A stretch of DNA of 64,000 nucleotides from Intestinibacter bartlettii (GCA_025148965.1 CP102273.1:310001-374000), one strand, 5' to 3'; counted from the first letter of the stretch, positions 48,236 through 58,401 are shown. Translations and numbers: made by a program. Notes: generated by a model not told the origin, from the letters alone.

Positions 48236-49669
48236 ATGAGTGAAACAGTAGGAATCAAAACTAAAGTACAGAAATTAGGGAGAGCCCTAAGTGGTATGGT
48301 AATGCCAAATATAGGTGCATTTATAGCATGGGGATTCATAACAGCATTATTCATAGAAAAGGGTTGGTTGCCAAATGCACAATTAGCAGAAATGGTAACA
48401 CCAATGTTAAAATATGTTTTACCAGTATTAATAGGTTACACTGGTGGTAAAATGATAGCAGGCGATAGAGGTTCAGTAATCGGTGCGATAGCTACAGTAG
48501 GTATAGTAGTTGGTGCAGGAGATACAACAATGTTAATTGGTGGTATGATAATGGGTCCACTTGGTGGATGGGTAATCAAAAAATTCGATGAATTAGTTGA
48601 TGGAAAAATACCTTCAGGATTTGAAATGTTAGTAAATAACTTCTCAGTTGGTATATTAGGATTAATATTAGCAATCATAGGGTTTTATGCAATAGGACCA
48701 GTTGTAATAGCAATAACATCAGTATTACAAGCAGGCGTTGAATTCTTAGTTAAGAGAAATCTAATATTCTTAACTTCATTATTTATAGAACCAGCAAAAG
48801 TATTATTCTTAAACAATGCGATAAACCACGGTATATTATCACCTTTAGGAATAGAACAAGCAAAAGAAATGGGATCTTCAATAATGTTTTTATTAGAAGC
48901 TAACCCAGGACCAGGACTTGGAGTATTATTAGCATATTGTATATTCGGAAAAGGTTCAAGTAAAGAGTCTGCACCAGGTGCAGTAATAATACACTTCTTA
49001 GGTGGTATACATGAAATATACTTCCCATACATATTAATGAATCCAGCATTAATATTAGCAGTAATGCTTGGTGGAGCTTCAGGAGTTTTAACATTCTCAG
49101 TATTAGGAGCTGGATTAGTTGCAGCAGCATCTCCAGGTAGTATAATAGCAATATTAGCAATGACAGCAAAAGGTAAATATTTTGCTGTGATAGCAGGTGT
49201 AGTAGTAGCAACAGTAGTATCATTCTTAGTATCATCTGTATTTGTAAAAAGAGCGGCAGCTAGAGATGAAGAACAAGATTTAGATGCAGCTCAAGCACAA
49301 ATGAAAAATATGAAAGCTGAAGCGAAAAATCAAAAAGTTGAAGTTGGACAAGACGATGTAGCAGTAGCAATAGATAAAGAAGTAGCAGTATCAGATATCA
49401 AAAAAATAATATTTGCTTGTGATGCAGGAATGGGATCAAGTGCAATGGGGGCAGCAAGATTCAAATCAAGAATAAAAGATTTAAACTTAGGAATAGAAGT
49501 AGCAGCAGCACCCGTTGACAATGTACCAGCAGATGCACAAATAATAGTAACACATGAATCATTAGCTCAAAGAGCAGAAGATAAATATGATGATAAAGAA
49601 ATAATCGAAATCAAAAACTTCTTAAAAGACGATAATATAGAAGCTTTATATAATAGATTAGCTAATTAA
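48236..49669 (+). CDS. mtlA: Mannitol PTS permease EIICB
   Basis: The 477-residue permease imports mannitol as mannitol-1-phosphate. The EIIC membrane domain covers about residues 15-340 (ALSGMVMPNIGAFIAWGF, GGIHEIYFPYIL), followed by EIIB with the phospho-Cys motif IIFACDAGMGSSAMGA near residue 395. The EIIA part is a separate gene (52242), as in other Gram-positives. AAGGGGGA precedes the ATG. It is ended by a terminator, after which mtlR has its own candidate operator. Confidence 0.95.
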   Translation: MSETVGIKTKVQKLGRALSGMVMPNIGAFIAWGFITALFIEKGWLPNAQLAEMVTPMLKYVLPVLIGYTGGKMIAGDRGSVIGAIATVGIVVGAGDTTMLIGGMIMGPLGGWVIKKFDELVDGKIPSGFEMLVNNFSVGILGLILAIIGFYAIGPVVIAITSVLQAGVEFLVKRNLIFLTSLFIEPAKVLFLNNAINHGILSPLGIEQAKEMGSSIMFLLEANPGPGLGVLLAYCIFGKGSSKESAPGAVIIHFLGGIHEIYFPYILMNPALILAVMLGGASGVLTFSVLGAGLVAAASPGSIIAILAMTAKGKYFAVIAGVVVATVVSFLVSSVFVKRAAARDEEQDLDAAQAQMKNMKAEAKNQKVEVGQDDVAVAIDKEVAVSDIKKIIFACDAGMGSSAMGAARFKSRIKDLNLGIEVAAAPVDNVPADAQIIVTHESLAQRAEDKYDDKEIIEIKNFLKDDNIEALYNRLAN

Positions 49670-49761
49670 TAATATTAATAGATAGTTAGGTAAATATTAA
49701 ATAAATTAAATGACTGGAAGTTCGGAAAACTATATAGATAACCATAATAAATCAATCCTAC

Positions 49762-49791
49762 AGCCATGGCGAAATGCCATGGCTTATTTTT
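49762..49791 (+). terminator. Terminator after mtlA
   Basis: AGCCATGGC pairs with GCCATGGCT around loop GAAAT, then T-rich sequence. Confidence 0.9.
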
Positions 49792-49927
49792 TACTTTTTA
49801 GTACTTGTTTTATATATTGTAAAAGAAAATTATTTATAGTATAATCGCCACAAATATTAAATTAAAAAGTGACTTAATGACTAAAATATAAATTTGTCAT
49901 AAATGAAAAAATTTTATCTATCTAAAA

Positions 49928-49951
49928 AATGTCATAATCTTTAGTGACATT
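49928..49951. promoter_or_regulatory. Inverted repeat upstream of mtlR
   Basis: AATGTCA (49928-49934) and TGACATT (49945-49951) form a dyad with a 10-base spacer. A further AATGTCAC lies at 50023-50030. They share the half-site with the repeat before mtlA, so self-regulation by MtlR is plausible. Confidence 0.5.
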
Positions 49952-50046
49952 ATAGTAATATCAATAGATTGATAGCATAAACCTATTTTGATAAAATCAA
50001 AGTATAAAGATAAAGAAATTGAAATGTCACTAATAAAGGGGAGTAA

Positions 50047-52212
50047 ATGAAGAGAAAAAAGATTAGTTCTAGACAGAAGGAAATAATTTTGCTACTAGCA
50101 CAGAATACTTCTAACAAGCCAATAACCATCTCGGAAGTAGCAAAAGAGTTAAATATTAGCACAAGAACAGTTCTAAGAGATATGACTAAAATAGAAAGCT
50201 GGTTAGATGAAAATGATTTTAAATTTATTAAGAAACCAGGGGTAGGGATCTATTTAGATGAAACACTCGATAGTAAGCAATTTATAATAGAGCTCTTACA
50301 AGAAGAAAAGATTGAAAAAAGTTATACAAAAGAAGAAAGAAAAAAATTTATATTATCAAACCTTTTGACATCTTCAGAACCAATTAAATCATACTACTTC
50401 TATAAAACATTAAAGATTTCTGAAGGAACATTAAATAATGATTTTATAGAAATAGAAGAATGGTTAGATAATTTTTCTATCAAACTTATAAGAAAACCAG
50501 GGACAGGAATTTATGTTGAGGGTTCAGAAAAAGATATGAGAAGTGCACAAGTAAGGCTTATATACAATTCTTTTGAAGAACAAGAACTCATAGATATAGT
50601 TAAAAATGTAGGAAATAATATTCAAAAACATAATGTAATTGAAATTTCTAGTGAAAATAGGTTGCTTAATTTGATAGATAAATCGATAATCAAGAAAGTT
50701 GAAAACTCATTATCTGAAACAATAAAAGATATTAATTTAAAAATTTCAGATAGTGCTTTTATAGGATTGGTTGTTCATATATCATTAGCAGTACAAAGGT
50801 TAAGAAATGGAGAAACAATCTCTATGGAACAGGATGTTTTAAATGAGCTAAAGAGTATAGAACAATTTAAAACAGCAACAAAAATAGCACAACAAATAGA
50901 AGAAGAATTTGACATAAAAGTACCGATAGACGAAATAGGATACATAACAATGCATCTAAGAGGTTCTAAATTAAGATTAGAAACAAAGAATCATAATTTT
51001 AGTTTGGACGATGTAGAATTAATGAATATCGCAAAAAGGTTAATTGAATTAGCTACAGATGAATTTGGATTTGATTTTAGTACTGATAAAAAATTACTAA
51101 ATGATTTAGTAAATCATATGGCACCATCTCTTTGTAGAATAAAAATGGGAATGGATATAAGAAATCCACTTCTTAACCAGATAAAGACAGAATACAAAGA
51201 TATTTACGATGGAGTAGCTAATATCATATATATCATAAAAGAAAAACTAGATATCGATAATATACCTGAATCAGAAATAGCTTATTTGGCTATGCACTTT
51301 GGTTCTTGTATGGAGAGAAACCTAATTGAAGAAGTAGAAATAAGAGCTGTGGCTTGTTGTCCAACAGGTATAGGAACATCGAGATTTCTAATGACACAAT
51401 TACAAAAGAAATTTTCAAATTTAAAAATGGTAGATACAGTATCAGCTATTAAGATAGATGAGAAAGCTCTTAAAGATGAAGGAATAGACCTTATAATTTC
51501 AACAGTAGAAATGGAAACATCTATAATAAGTGTTGTTGTAAGTCCATTATTAAATTTAGAAGATGTAGCAAAAATTAGACATGTCTTAAGAAAGTTAGCA
51601 AAGGACAAAGTATTTAAAAGAGATATAAGGGCATTTAAAGAAAAACAAGGGAATAAAAATCAGAATAATCAGAAAGGGCAGCTTAAAAAAGATGAAGTAA
51701 TGAATTTCATGATTATGAGTGGAAATATAGTTGAGTTCTTTAAGTCGATAGAAGTCCATGAAGATGTTGATTGTGACGATTTAGAAGAACTGATAAATTA
51801 TAGTAGTTTTATATTCGCCAATAATAGTAAATCAGCACTACAAATACAAAAAGACCTAAAAAGAAGAATAAATATATCTACACCATTTGTAGATGGAATA
51901 GATATAGCTCTACTTCATTGTATGACAGAAGAGGTTGAAAATATAAGATATGCATCTATCAGATTATCAAATGAAATTATGATAGATAAAGAAAATAAGA
52001 CAAAATATGCTTTGTTTATGTTGATACCAAAAGAAGCTCAAACTTATCAAAGGGAGTTATTAAGCAATATAAGTGAGAACTTAATTGAAAATGATGAGTT
52101 TGTAGATTGTATCAAACATGGGGACAAAGAAGACATAAAAGGAAAATTTAAATCTATAGTATTAGATTTTTATATTAGAAAAATGAAATTATTATCAAAA
52201 AAAATAGATTAA
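50047..52212 (+). CDS. mtlR: Mannitol operon activator MtlR (PRD-containing)
   Basis: The 721-residue regulator has an N-terminal DeoR/Mga-type HTH pair (KRKKISSRQKEIILLLAQ; ISEVAKELNISTRTVLRDM) and two PTS regulation domains (about 195-300 and 305-415, with IDEIGYITMHLRGSKLR and ESEIAYLAMHFGSCMER). An EIIB-Gat-like domain (about 425-520, VACCPTGIGTSRFLM) and a C-terminal EIIA-like domain (about 560-721) follow. Phosphorylation of the PRD and EII-like domains normally tunes its activity to mannitol and glucose supply. AAAGGGGAG precedes the ATG. It lies with mtlF and mtlD in one operon. Confidence 0.93.
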   Translation: MKRKKISSRQKEIILLLAQNTSNKPITISEVAKELNISTRTVLRDMTKIESWLDENDFKFIKKPGVGIYLDETLDSKQFIIELLQEEKIEKSYTKEERKKFILSNLLTSSEPIKSYYFYKTLKISEGTLNNDFIEIEEWLDNFSIKLIRKPGTGIYVEGSEKDMRSAQVRLIYNSFEEQELIDIVKNVGNNIQKHNVIEISSENRLLNLIDKSIIKKVENSLSETIKDINLKISDSAFIGLVVHISLAVQRLRNGETISMEQDVLNELKSIEQFKTATKIAQQIEEEFDIKVPIDEIGYITMHLRGSKLRLETKNHNFSLDDVELMNIAKRLIELATDEFGFDFSTDKKLLNDLVNHMAPSLCRIKMGMDIRNPLLNQIKTEYKDIYDGVANIIYIIKEKLDIDNIPESEIAYLAMHFGSCMERNLIEEVEIRAVACCPTGIGTSRFLMTQLQKKFSNLKMVDTVSAIKIDEKALKDEGIDLIISTVEMETSIISVVVSPLLNLEDVAKIRHVLRKLAKDKVFKRDIRAFKEKQGNKNQNNQKGQLKKDEVMNFMIMSGNIVEFFKSIEVHEDVDCDDLEELINYSSFIFANNSKSALQIQKDLKRRINISTPFVDGIDIALLHCMTEEVENIRYASIRLSNEIMIDKENKTKYALFMLIPKEAQTYQRELLSNISENLIENDEFVDCIKHGDKEDIKGKFKSIVLDFYIRKMKLLSKKID

Positions 52213-52241
52213 AAGGAAAAGGGATATAGGAGGAATTTATA

Positions 52242-52661
52242 ATGAGTAATATATTAGTAAAAGAAAACATAGTATTAGGATTAGATTCAGTATCAAGAGA
52301 GGAAAGTATAGTTTTAGCAGGTAAAAAATTAGTTGAAAGAGGATATGTTAACGAAGGTTATGTAGATGCAATGTTAGAAAGAGAAAAAACTATGAGTACT
52401 AATATGGGATTAGGATTTGCAATACCACATGGAGTTAACGAAGCTAAAAAAGAAATAAAAGAATCAGGAATAGTAATATTACAATTCCCTAATGGAGTAG
52501 AATACGGAGACAGCACAGTTTATTTAGTTATCGGAATAGCTGGAAAAGATAATGAACATCTAGATATATTATCAAAAATAGCAATATCTTTAGATGATGA
52601 ATTAGTAGAAAAATTAAAAGACTCAACAGACGTAAATGATTTCTTAAATATATTTGCATAA
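52242..52661 (+). CDS. mtlF: Mannitol PTS EIIA component
   Basis: The 139-residue soluble EIIA passes phosphate from HPr to the EIIB of MtlA. The phospho-His is in LGFAIPHGVNEAKKEI near residue 65, followed by VILQFPNGVEYGD. The gene begins 29 bases after mtlR with AGGAGG and is 45 bases ahead of mtlD. Confidence 0.95.
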   Translation: MSNILVKENIVLGLDSVSREESIVLAGKKLVERGYVNEGYVDAMLEREKTMSTNMGLGFAIPHGVNEAKKEIKESGIVILQFPNGVEYGDSTVYLVIGIAGKDNEHLDILSKIAISLDDELVEKLKDSTDVNDFLNIFA

Positions 52662-52706
52662 CAACACAAGGATTAAAAAGTATAATATTTTAGGGGGATA
52701 TAAAGA

Positions 52707-53864
52707 ATGAAAAAGGCAATACAATTTGGAGCAGGAAATATTGGTAGAGGATTTATAGGTGGATTACTATCAAATGCTGGATATCATGTAGTATTCGCTG
52801 ATGTAAACGAAGCTATATTAAATGGAATAAATAATGACAAACAATACAAAATACTTGTAAAGGATGTAGAATGTTTTGAACAAACAATAACTAATATAAG
52901 TGCAGTTTCATCAATATCAGAAGATATAATAAAAGAAATAGAAGAAGCTGAAATAATAACTACAGCAGTTGGTCCATTAGTATTAAAAAGAATAGCACCA
53001 ACAATAGCAAAAGGAATCCAAGCTAGAAAAAATAACGGAAATAAAAACTACTTAAATATAATAGCTTGTGAAAATGCAGTAGGAGCTACAGCTATATTAA
53101 AAGAAGAAGTAGTGAAAGTTTTAAACGAAGAAGAAATATCATACATGGAAGAATACATAGGATTCCCTAACTGTTCAGTAGACAGAATAGTACCTCCTTG
53201 TACTAATGAAAATCCACTAGATGTTACAGTAGAAAACTTCTATGAATGGAATGTTGAAGAAGCTAAAATAAAAGGTGAAGTACCACAAATCGAAGGTATG
53301 AACTTAGTTGGAGACTTAATAGCTTATGTTGAACGTAAATTATTTACATTAAATACAGGTCATGCTATAACTGCATATCTTGGATCTTTAGCAGAATACA
53401 AAACTGTGGACGAAAGTATAAAAGATGAAAAAATTGCAACAATAGTAAAAGCTGCTATGCAAGAAAGTGGACAAGGATTAGTTAAAAAACATGGATTAGA
53501 TTTAGAAGCTCATTATAAATACATAGATAAAATATTAAATAGATTTAAAAATCCATACCTAAATGATGATGTAAAAAGAGTTGGTAGAGAACCACTTAGA
53601 AAATTAAGTTCAAAAGATAGATTAGTAAATCCATTAATGACAGCAAAGTCTTATGGAATATCTGTAGATAACTTAATAATAGGTGTTGGAGCAGCACTTC
53701 ACTATGACAATCCAGAAGATGCACAAAGTGTTGAATTACAACAAACAATAAAAGATTTAGGTGTTAAAGAAGCAGTTAAGAAAATTTCAGAAATAGAAGA
53801 TGAAGAATTATTAAATGCTATCGAAACATCTTATCAAAAACTGACAAGTAAACAATTAGCTTAA
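52707..53864 (+). CDS. mtlD: Mannitol-1-phosphate 5-dehydrogenase
   Basis: MtlD oxidises mannitol-1-phosphate to fructose-6-phosphate with NAD. The 385-residue protein starts with the Rossmann motif IQFGAGNIGRGFIGGLL; ENAVGATAILKEE, PNCSVDRIVPP and the catalytic-Lys region VERKLFTLNTGHA are visible. It is the last gene of the mannitol operon and precedes a terminator. Confidence 0.97.
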   Translation: MKKAIQFGAGNIGRGFIGGLLSNAGYHVVFADVNEAILNGINNDKQYKILVKDVECFEQTITNISAVSSISEDIIKEIEEAEIITTAVGPLVLKRIAPTIAKGIQARKNNGNKNYLNIIACENAVGATAILKEEVVKVLNEEEISYMEEYIGFPNCSVDRIVPPCTNENPLDVTVENFYEWNVEEAKIKGEVPQIEGMNLVGDLIAYVERKLFTLNTGHAITAYLGSLAEYKTVDESIKDEKIATIVKAAMQESGQGLVKKHGLDLEAHYKYIDKILNRFKNPYLNDDVKRVGREPLRKLSSKDRLVNPLMTAKSYGISVDNLIIGVGAALHYDNPEDAQSVELQQTIKDLGVKEAVKKISEIEDEELLNAIETSYQKLTSKQLA

Positions 53865-53889
53865 TATAAATTAAACATAAATGTTATTA

Positions 53890-53928
53890 CTCAAAAACTG
53901 TTCATATACTATGGGCAGTTTTTTTGAG
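53890..53928 (+). terminator. Terminator after mtlD
   Basis: CTCAAAAACTG pairs with CAGTTTTTTTGAG (imperfect), with the T run inside the 3' arm. Confidence 0.8.
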
Positions 53929-54003
53929 GTTTAATAATAACTATGTTTAAAATAAATAAATCTGTAGATACTTAAGATAAAGAGAAATTGAGGGGGTTTT
54001 TAT

Positions 54004-54735
54004 ATGAAATTATTTAAATCAATAATATATATTTGCTTAATTACAATATCTTTATGTAGTGTAGCTATGATTTATGGGGAAACAAGACAATCACAATGGA
54101 TAGATAAATTTATAGACAGTTTCGAACTTACTAATTCAAACTTCAAATTCTACAATATAAAAGCAAATATGATGATAGAAAAAGATATCGATATGAATGA
54201 ATTGCAGAATATTTGTTTATTAATAGCACAAAATTTAACTAACAATAAAGATGAAGTGTGTTTAAAAACAGAAAAAAGTCAGGTATATGTAAACTATAAT
54301 GATAAAAATACTGGTATTTCAATAGTTGGAATTAAAAAAAATGCAAAAGAATCATATATAATAGTTGACATATTAAATAATAAAGTATATAAAAATATAG
54401 AGAATATTTACACTAAATTAGAAAATGAACTAAGTGAATATTCAAATGATGTAGATATTAATGTTTGCATCGCTGGAGAATATACAAAAAAATTAAAAAA
54501 AGCTAAAATTAGTGATATTTTACAAAAAATATTATATAATATGTATGCTGAAAAAATTAGTGATATAGAAGAAGAAAACTTTTTATCAGTAAATGCATAT
54601 AGTAAATTATTAAAAGAAAACAACTTGAAATATTTAGATAGAGAAATTAACTTGAACATAGGAATTAGGTATAGCGAAGATGATGATAAAACAATGATAT
54701 ATATCGCTACACCTATTATAAAGATAGATTATTAG
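54004..54735 (+). CDS. YwmB-like secreted or anchored protein
   Basis: The 243-residue protein has an N-terminal signal/anchor (LFKSIIYICLITISLCSVAMI) and no catalytic motif that I recognise. In Bacillus, ywmB lies directly before murA and spoIID, exactly the position seen here, and length and layout fit the YwmB (DUF1779) family. The function of that family is unknown. AGGGGG precedes the ATG, and murA begins 34 bases after its stop, so both are probably co-transcribed. Confidence 0.68.
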   Translation: MKLFKSIIYICLITISLCSVAMIYGETRQSQWIDKFIDSFELTNSNFKFYNIKANMMIEKDIDMNELQNICLLIAQNLTNNKDEVCLKTEKSQVYVNYNDKNTGISIVGIKKNAKESYIIVDILNNKVYKNIENIYTKLENELSEYSNDVDINVCIAGEYTKKLKKAKISDILQKILYNMYAEKISDIEEENFLSVNAYSKLLKENNLKYLDREINLNIGIRYSEDDDKTMIYIATPIIKIDY

Positions 54736-54769
54736 AAAATAGATTATTAGATTGAGGAGAGACATATTT

Positions 54770-56023
54770 ATGGCTAAAATAATAGTAAAAAAAAGTAACC
54801 CACTTAAAGGGAAAGTTAAAATAGATGGAGCAAAAAATGCAGTATTACCAATAATAGCTGCAACATTATTAGTAAAAGGAAAATCAGTTTTACACGAAGT
54901 ACCAGATTTAACAGATGTACATGTAATCTCAGACTTAATAAGACATCTTGGTGCAGAGGTTGAATATAAAGATAATACATTAACAGTAGATGCAAGTAAC
55001 TTAACTACTTGTGAAGCACCATACGAGCTTGTAAGAAAAATGAGAGCATCATTCTTCGTAATGGGACCATTACTTGCTAGATTTAACCAAACAAAAATAT
55101 CAATGCCAGGAGGATGTTCAATAGGAACAAGACCAATAGACCTACACTTAAAAGGATTTAAAGCTTTAGGTGCAGAGATAGTAATGGATCATGGCTTTGT
55201 AGAAGCTAAAGCAGATAAATTAGTTGGATCTAAATTATACTTAGATTTCCCATCTGTTGGAGCAACTGAAAATATAATGATGGCTGCAGTACTTGCAGAA
55301 GGAACTACTATAATAGAGAATGCTGCAGAAGAACCAGAAATAGTAGACTTAGCTAACTTCCTAAATGAAATGGGAGCAGACGTTAAGGGAGCAGGTACAA
55401 ACACTATAAGAATAAAAGGTGTTAAAGAATTAAAAGGAACAGAACATGATGTTATACCAGACAGAATAGAAGCTGCGACTTACATGGTTGCTGCAGCTAT
55501 GACAAAAGGTGATATAACAGTTGAAAATGTATTAATAGAACATTTAAAACCAGTAACTGCTAAACTAATAGAAGCTGGTTGTGAAGTTATAGAAATGGAT
55601 AACTCAATAAGAGTAATCGGACCAGAAAAATTAAAAGCAGTAGACGTAAAAACTCTACCACATCCAGGATTCCCAACAGACGTTCAAGCACAATTTATGG
55701 CTATGCTTACAGTTGCAAGAGGAACTGGAGTTGTAATAGAAACGGTATTCGAAAATAGATTTATGCATGTTGCAGAATTCAACAGAATGGGTGCAGATAT
55801 TAAAATAGAAGGAAGAACAGCTGTAGTTAAAGGTGTTGACCAACTTTACGGAGCAAATGTAAATGCAACTGACTTAAGAGCAGGAGCAGCACTTATATTA
55901 TGTGGACTTATAGCTGAAGGAGAAACACAAATAGGAAAAATATATCACATACAAAGAGGGTATGTTGATATAGACAAGAAAATAAGATCTTTAGGTGGTA
56001 ATATAGAAATAGTAGAATGCTAA
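54770..56023 (+). CDS. murA: UDP-GlcNAc enolpyruvyl transferase MurA
   Basis: MurA adds enolpyruvate from PEP to UDP-GlcNAc, the first step of peptidoglycan synthesis and the fosfomycin target. The 417-residue protein shows [18 protein letters not shown], the catalytic Cys in [18 protein letters not shown] (near residue 115), [14 protein letters not shown] and [16 protein letters not shown]. The ATG at 54770 follows GAGGAGA; a TTG at 54752 lies ahead of that site and is rejected. Cys rather than Asp implies fosfomycin sensitivity at the target level. Confidence 0.96.
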   Translation: MAKIIVKKSNPLKGKVKIDGAKNAVLPIIAATLLVKGKSVLHEVPDLTDVHVISDLIRHLGAEVEYKDNTLTVDASNLTTCEAPYELVRKMRASFFVMGPLLARFNQTKISMPGGCSIGTRPIDLHLKGFKALGAEIVMDHGFVEAKADKLVGSKLYLDFPSVGATENIMMAAVLAEGTTIIENAAEEPEIVDLANFLNEMGADVKGAGTNTIRIKGVKELKGTEHDVIPDRIEAATYMVAAAMTKGDITVENVLIEHLKPVTAKLIEAGCEVIEMDNSIRVIGPEKLKAVDVKTLPHPGFPTDVQAQFMAMLTVARGTGVVIETVFENRFMHVAEFNRMGADIKIEGRTAVVKGVDQLYGANVNATDLRAGAALILCGLIAEGETQIGKIYHIQRGYVDIDKKIRSLGGNIEIVEC

Positions 56024-56164
56024 TATTTATATGCCATATAATAATTAAATAAGCATGTTAGTTAATAAGTTTTTAATAAATATAATAGTTAATAACACAT
56101 GAATAAATAATTAGGTTTTTTCATATATTTATGCATATAGTAAATCTATGGAGGCATTAATTAT

Positions 56165-57190
56165 ATGAAAAGACCTATAATATTGTTAATGGGGACAATG
56201 ATTTTTGGAATATTGCTCTCCGTTTTAATTAGTGTGCTCTTTTATGGGAAAAATGAAGTCTCTAATTCTATAGATGCAGGTACAAAAAAAATAGTACAGA
56301 AAGAAGACAAAGACCCCTATGAAAAAGTAGACAAAACAAGTCCTACTATAAGTGTGTACAATTCTAGCACAAACAAAATAGAAGAAATGGATATAGAGAC
56401 ATTTCTATATGGAGTTTTATCTGCTGAGATGTCATCAGACTTTTCAGAAGAGGCTTTAAAGGCACAAGCAGTGGCTGCAAGGACTTATATCATCTATAAA
56501 AAGGAAAATAACATGACAAAAGGGCATAAGGGAGCAGACATATGTACTGATTCTAATCACTGCCAAGCATATTTTTCTTATAATGAGCTTAAAAAAAACA
56601 AGGGAGAAGACTGGATAAAAGAGTCCTATCCAAAGATAAAAAAAGCAGTAGACGATACTAAAGGTCATATACTTACATATGATGAAAAAGCTATACTACC
56701 ACTATATTTTTCAACATCTAGTGGTAAAACAGAAAATTGCGAAGAAGTATTTTCTTCACAATATCCATATCTAAAATCAGTGAGCAGTCCTTATGAAGAA
56801 CAATCACCAAGATATTATACTGAAACTAAAATTAGCAAGTATAAGTTTGTTAATGCATTGAATAAAAGTTATTCAAATATTTCTTTATCAGTAGACAATT
56901 TAATTAACCAAATTAAGGTGCTTGAAAGAACTAATGCCGGTTCGGTAAAAACTATACAAATTGGCGATAAAAAGCTTTCAGGTAGGAATATAAGAACTCT
57001 TTTTGGACTAAATTCTTCTAACTTTGATATTGGATTTGAAAATGATACAGTAGTTTTTAAAGTTAAAGGATATGGACATGGAGTAGGTATGAGTCAATGG
57101 GGTGCTGAAGGTATGGCGCAAAAGAATTACAAGTATTACGATATACTGTGCCATTATTACACAGGAATTGAAATAAAGGATATATATTAA
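56165..57190 (+). CDS. spoIID: Stage II sporulation protein D
   Basis: SpoIID is a membrane-anchored lytic transglycosylase needed for engulfment of the forespore. The 341-residue protein has an N-terminal anchor (IILLMGTMIFGILLSVLISV) and the SpoIID domain with LSAEMSSDFSEEALKAQAVA, AARTYIIY, a cysteine pair around ADICTDSNHCQAYF, LYFSTSSGKTENCEEVF and the C-terminal GYGHGVGMSQWGAEGMA. It follows murA and precedes spoIIQ, the conserved order in Clostridia. GGAGG lies before the ATG. Confidence 0.95.
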   Translation: MKRPIILLMGTMIFGILLSVLISVLFYGKNEVSNSIDAGTKKIVQKEDKDPYEKVDKTSPTISVYNSSTNKIEEMDIETFLYGVLSAEMSSDFSEEALKAQAVAARTYIIYKKENNMTKGHKGADICTDSNHCQAYFSYNELKKNKGEDWIKESYPKIKKAVDDTKGHILTYDEKAILPLYFSTSSGKTENCEEVFSSQYPYLKSVSSPYEEQSPRYYTETKISKYKFVNALNKSYSNISLSVDNLINQIKVLERTNAGSVKTIQIGDKKLSGRNIRTLFGLNSSNFDIGFENDTVVFKVKGYGHGVGMSQWGAEGMAQKNYKYYDILCHYYTGIEIKDIY

Positions 57191-57353
57191 AAAAACACTA
57201 AAATTGATAATAGATATAGAATAATTAGTAATAAAAATTTATTTAAATATATATGGATAAACTTACATAAAATAAAAATTTTTCCAAAATAAAGCATAAA
57301 ACAAGTAAATACTGTCAATACTCTAAATGTATTAATATATTTGGAGGTGCAGT

Positions 57354-58013
57354 ATGAAAAAGAAATTATTAGAAAAAGATATATTTTATCTATCTTTATT
57401 CATATGCGTTTGTCTCGTAGCTTTTGGTGGTATTTTATTTACAAATAAAAATTTAAACAAATTAGTAGCAAGTAAAGACACAATTAATAAAGATAATGAG
57501 ATAAATTTAGTAAAAGAAAAAAATGATTCTGTACCAACATCGACAGAATCAAAAGAAAACCTTGAAAAGGCAAAAGAACAAAATAACAAAAAAACAGAAA
57601 CTAAGAGCGAATCTAAACTTAACTATATAGGAACTGAAGTACTTAGAGAATATTCAGCAGATATGCCAAGTTATTCAAAAACATTAGATGTTTGGGAAAT
57701 ACATAAAGGTTTAGATATTGCAGCAAAAGATGGAGATAAAATAAGATCAATACTAGATGGAACTGTTAAGTCTGTATATTCAGATGAAAGATATGGAACA
57801 AGTATAGAATTATCTTATGCTGATAATATAACAGTAATATATTCTGGTATAAAAGAAAATGTATCTTTAGAAAAAGGAGATACAGTTAAAGAAGGCGACT
57901 GCATAGGTTATGTTGGAAATACAACAAATGTTGAAAATGAAGATGGAACACATGTGCATGTGGAAGCCTATAAAAATGACAAAGCTATTAATCCATTGAG
58001 TTTATTAGAATAA
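57354..58013 (+). CDS. spoIIQ: Stage II sporulation protein Q (LytM domain)
   Basis: SpoIIQ is made in the forespore and joins SpoIIIAH across the intermembrane space during engulfment. The 219-residue protein has one membrane segment near the N-terminus (IFYLSLFICVCLVAFGGILF), a charged linker (about 50-90) and a C-terminal LytM/M23 domain. The zinc-site motifs HKGLD (HxxxD) and HVHVEA (HxH) are intact, unlike Bacillus subtilis SpoIIQ, in which the first His is replaced. Zinc binding as in C. difficile SpoIIQ is therefore expected. GGAGG precedes the ATG, and a terminator follows. Confidence 0.92.
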   Translation: MKKKLLEKDIFYLSLFICVCLVAFGGILFTNKNLNKLVASKDTINKDNEINLVKEKNDSVPTSTESKENLEKAKEQNNKKTETKSESKLNYIGTEVLREYSADMPSYSKTLDVWEIHKGLDIAAKDGDKIRSILDGTVKSVYSDERYGTSIELSYADNITVIYSGIKENVSLEKGDTVKEGDCIGYVGNTTNVENEDGTHVHVEAYKNDKAINPLSLLE

Positions 58014-58029
58014 AGAATAAAGTTTGTGG

Positions 58030-58075
58030 CAGGAGATTTTTCAAAAATTGAGGAATCTCCTGTTATATTTTTTGC
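58030..58075 (+). terminator. Terminator after spoIIQ
   Basis: CAGGAGATT (58030-58038) pairs with AATCTCCTG (58054-58062), followed by a T run. Confidence 0.87.
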
Positions 58076-58123
58076 ATTTTTTTCATATATAACAATAGGA
58101 CTGATATCGAGGGAGGGGAGGTT

Positions 58124-58381
58124 GTGAAATCTCATATAGAACAAAGAGCAGTTACTATTGCAAAATATATATTAGAAAAGCAATCTACGGTAAGACAAAC
58201 CGCCAAGGTTTTTGGTGTAAGCAAAAGCACTGTACACAAAGATGTAACAGAGCGATTAGAAGAAATTCAGCCAACGTTAGCCAGTGAAGTAAAACAGATT
58301 TTAGAAAAAAATAAATCAGAAAGACATATCAGGGGCGGAATGGCTACAAAATTAAAATATCAGCAACAAAAAAAGATGTAG
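58124..58381 (+). CDS. spoIIID: Sporulation transcription factor SpoIIID
   Basis: SpoIIID is a small mother-cell DNA-binding protein that modulates sigma-E genes and helps switch on sigma-K. The 85-residue protein has the conserved HTH VRQTAKVFGVSKSTVHKDVT and a basic tail (KSERHIRGGMATKLKYQQ). The start codon is GTG at 58124 after GGGAGGGGAGG. Its stop codon lies inside the following terminator hairpin. Confidence 0.96.
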   Translation: MKSHIEQRAVTIAKYILEKQSTVRQTAKVFGVSKSTVHKDVTERLEEIQPTLASEVKQILEKNKSERHIRGGMATKLKYQQQKKM

Positions 58382-58401
58382 GATAACCTACATTTTTTTC
58401 T
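58376..58401 (+). terminator. Terminator overlapping the spoIIID stop codon
   Basis: ATGTAGG (58376-58382), loop ATAA, CCTACAT (58387-58393), then seven T. The stop TAG is within the 5' arm. Confidence 0.88.
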
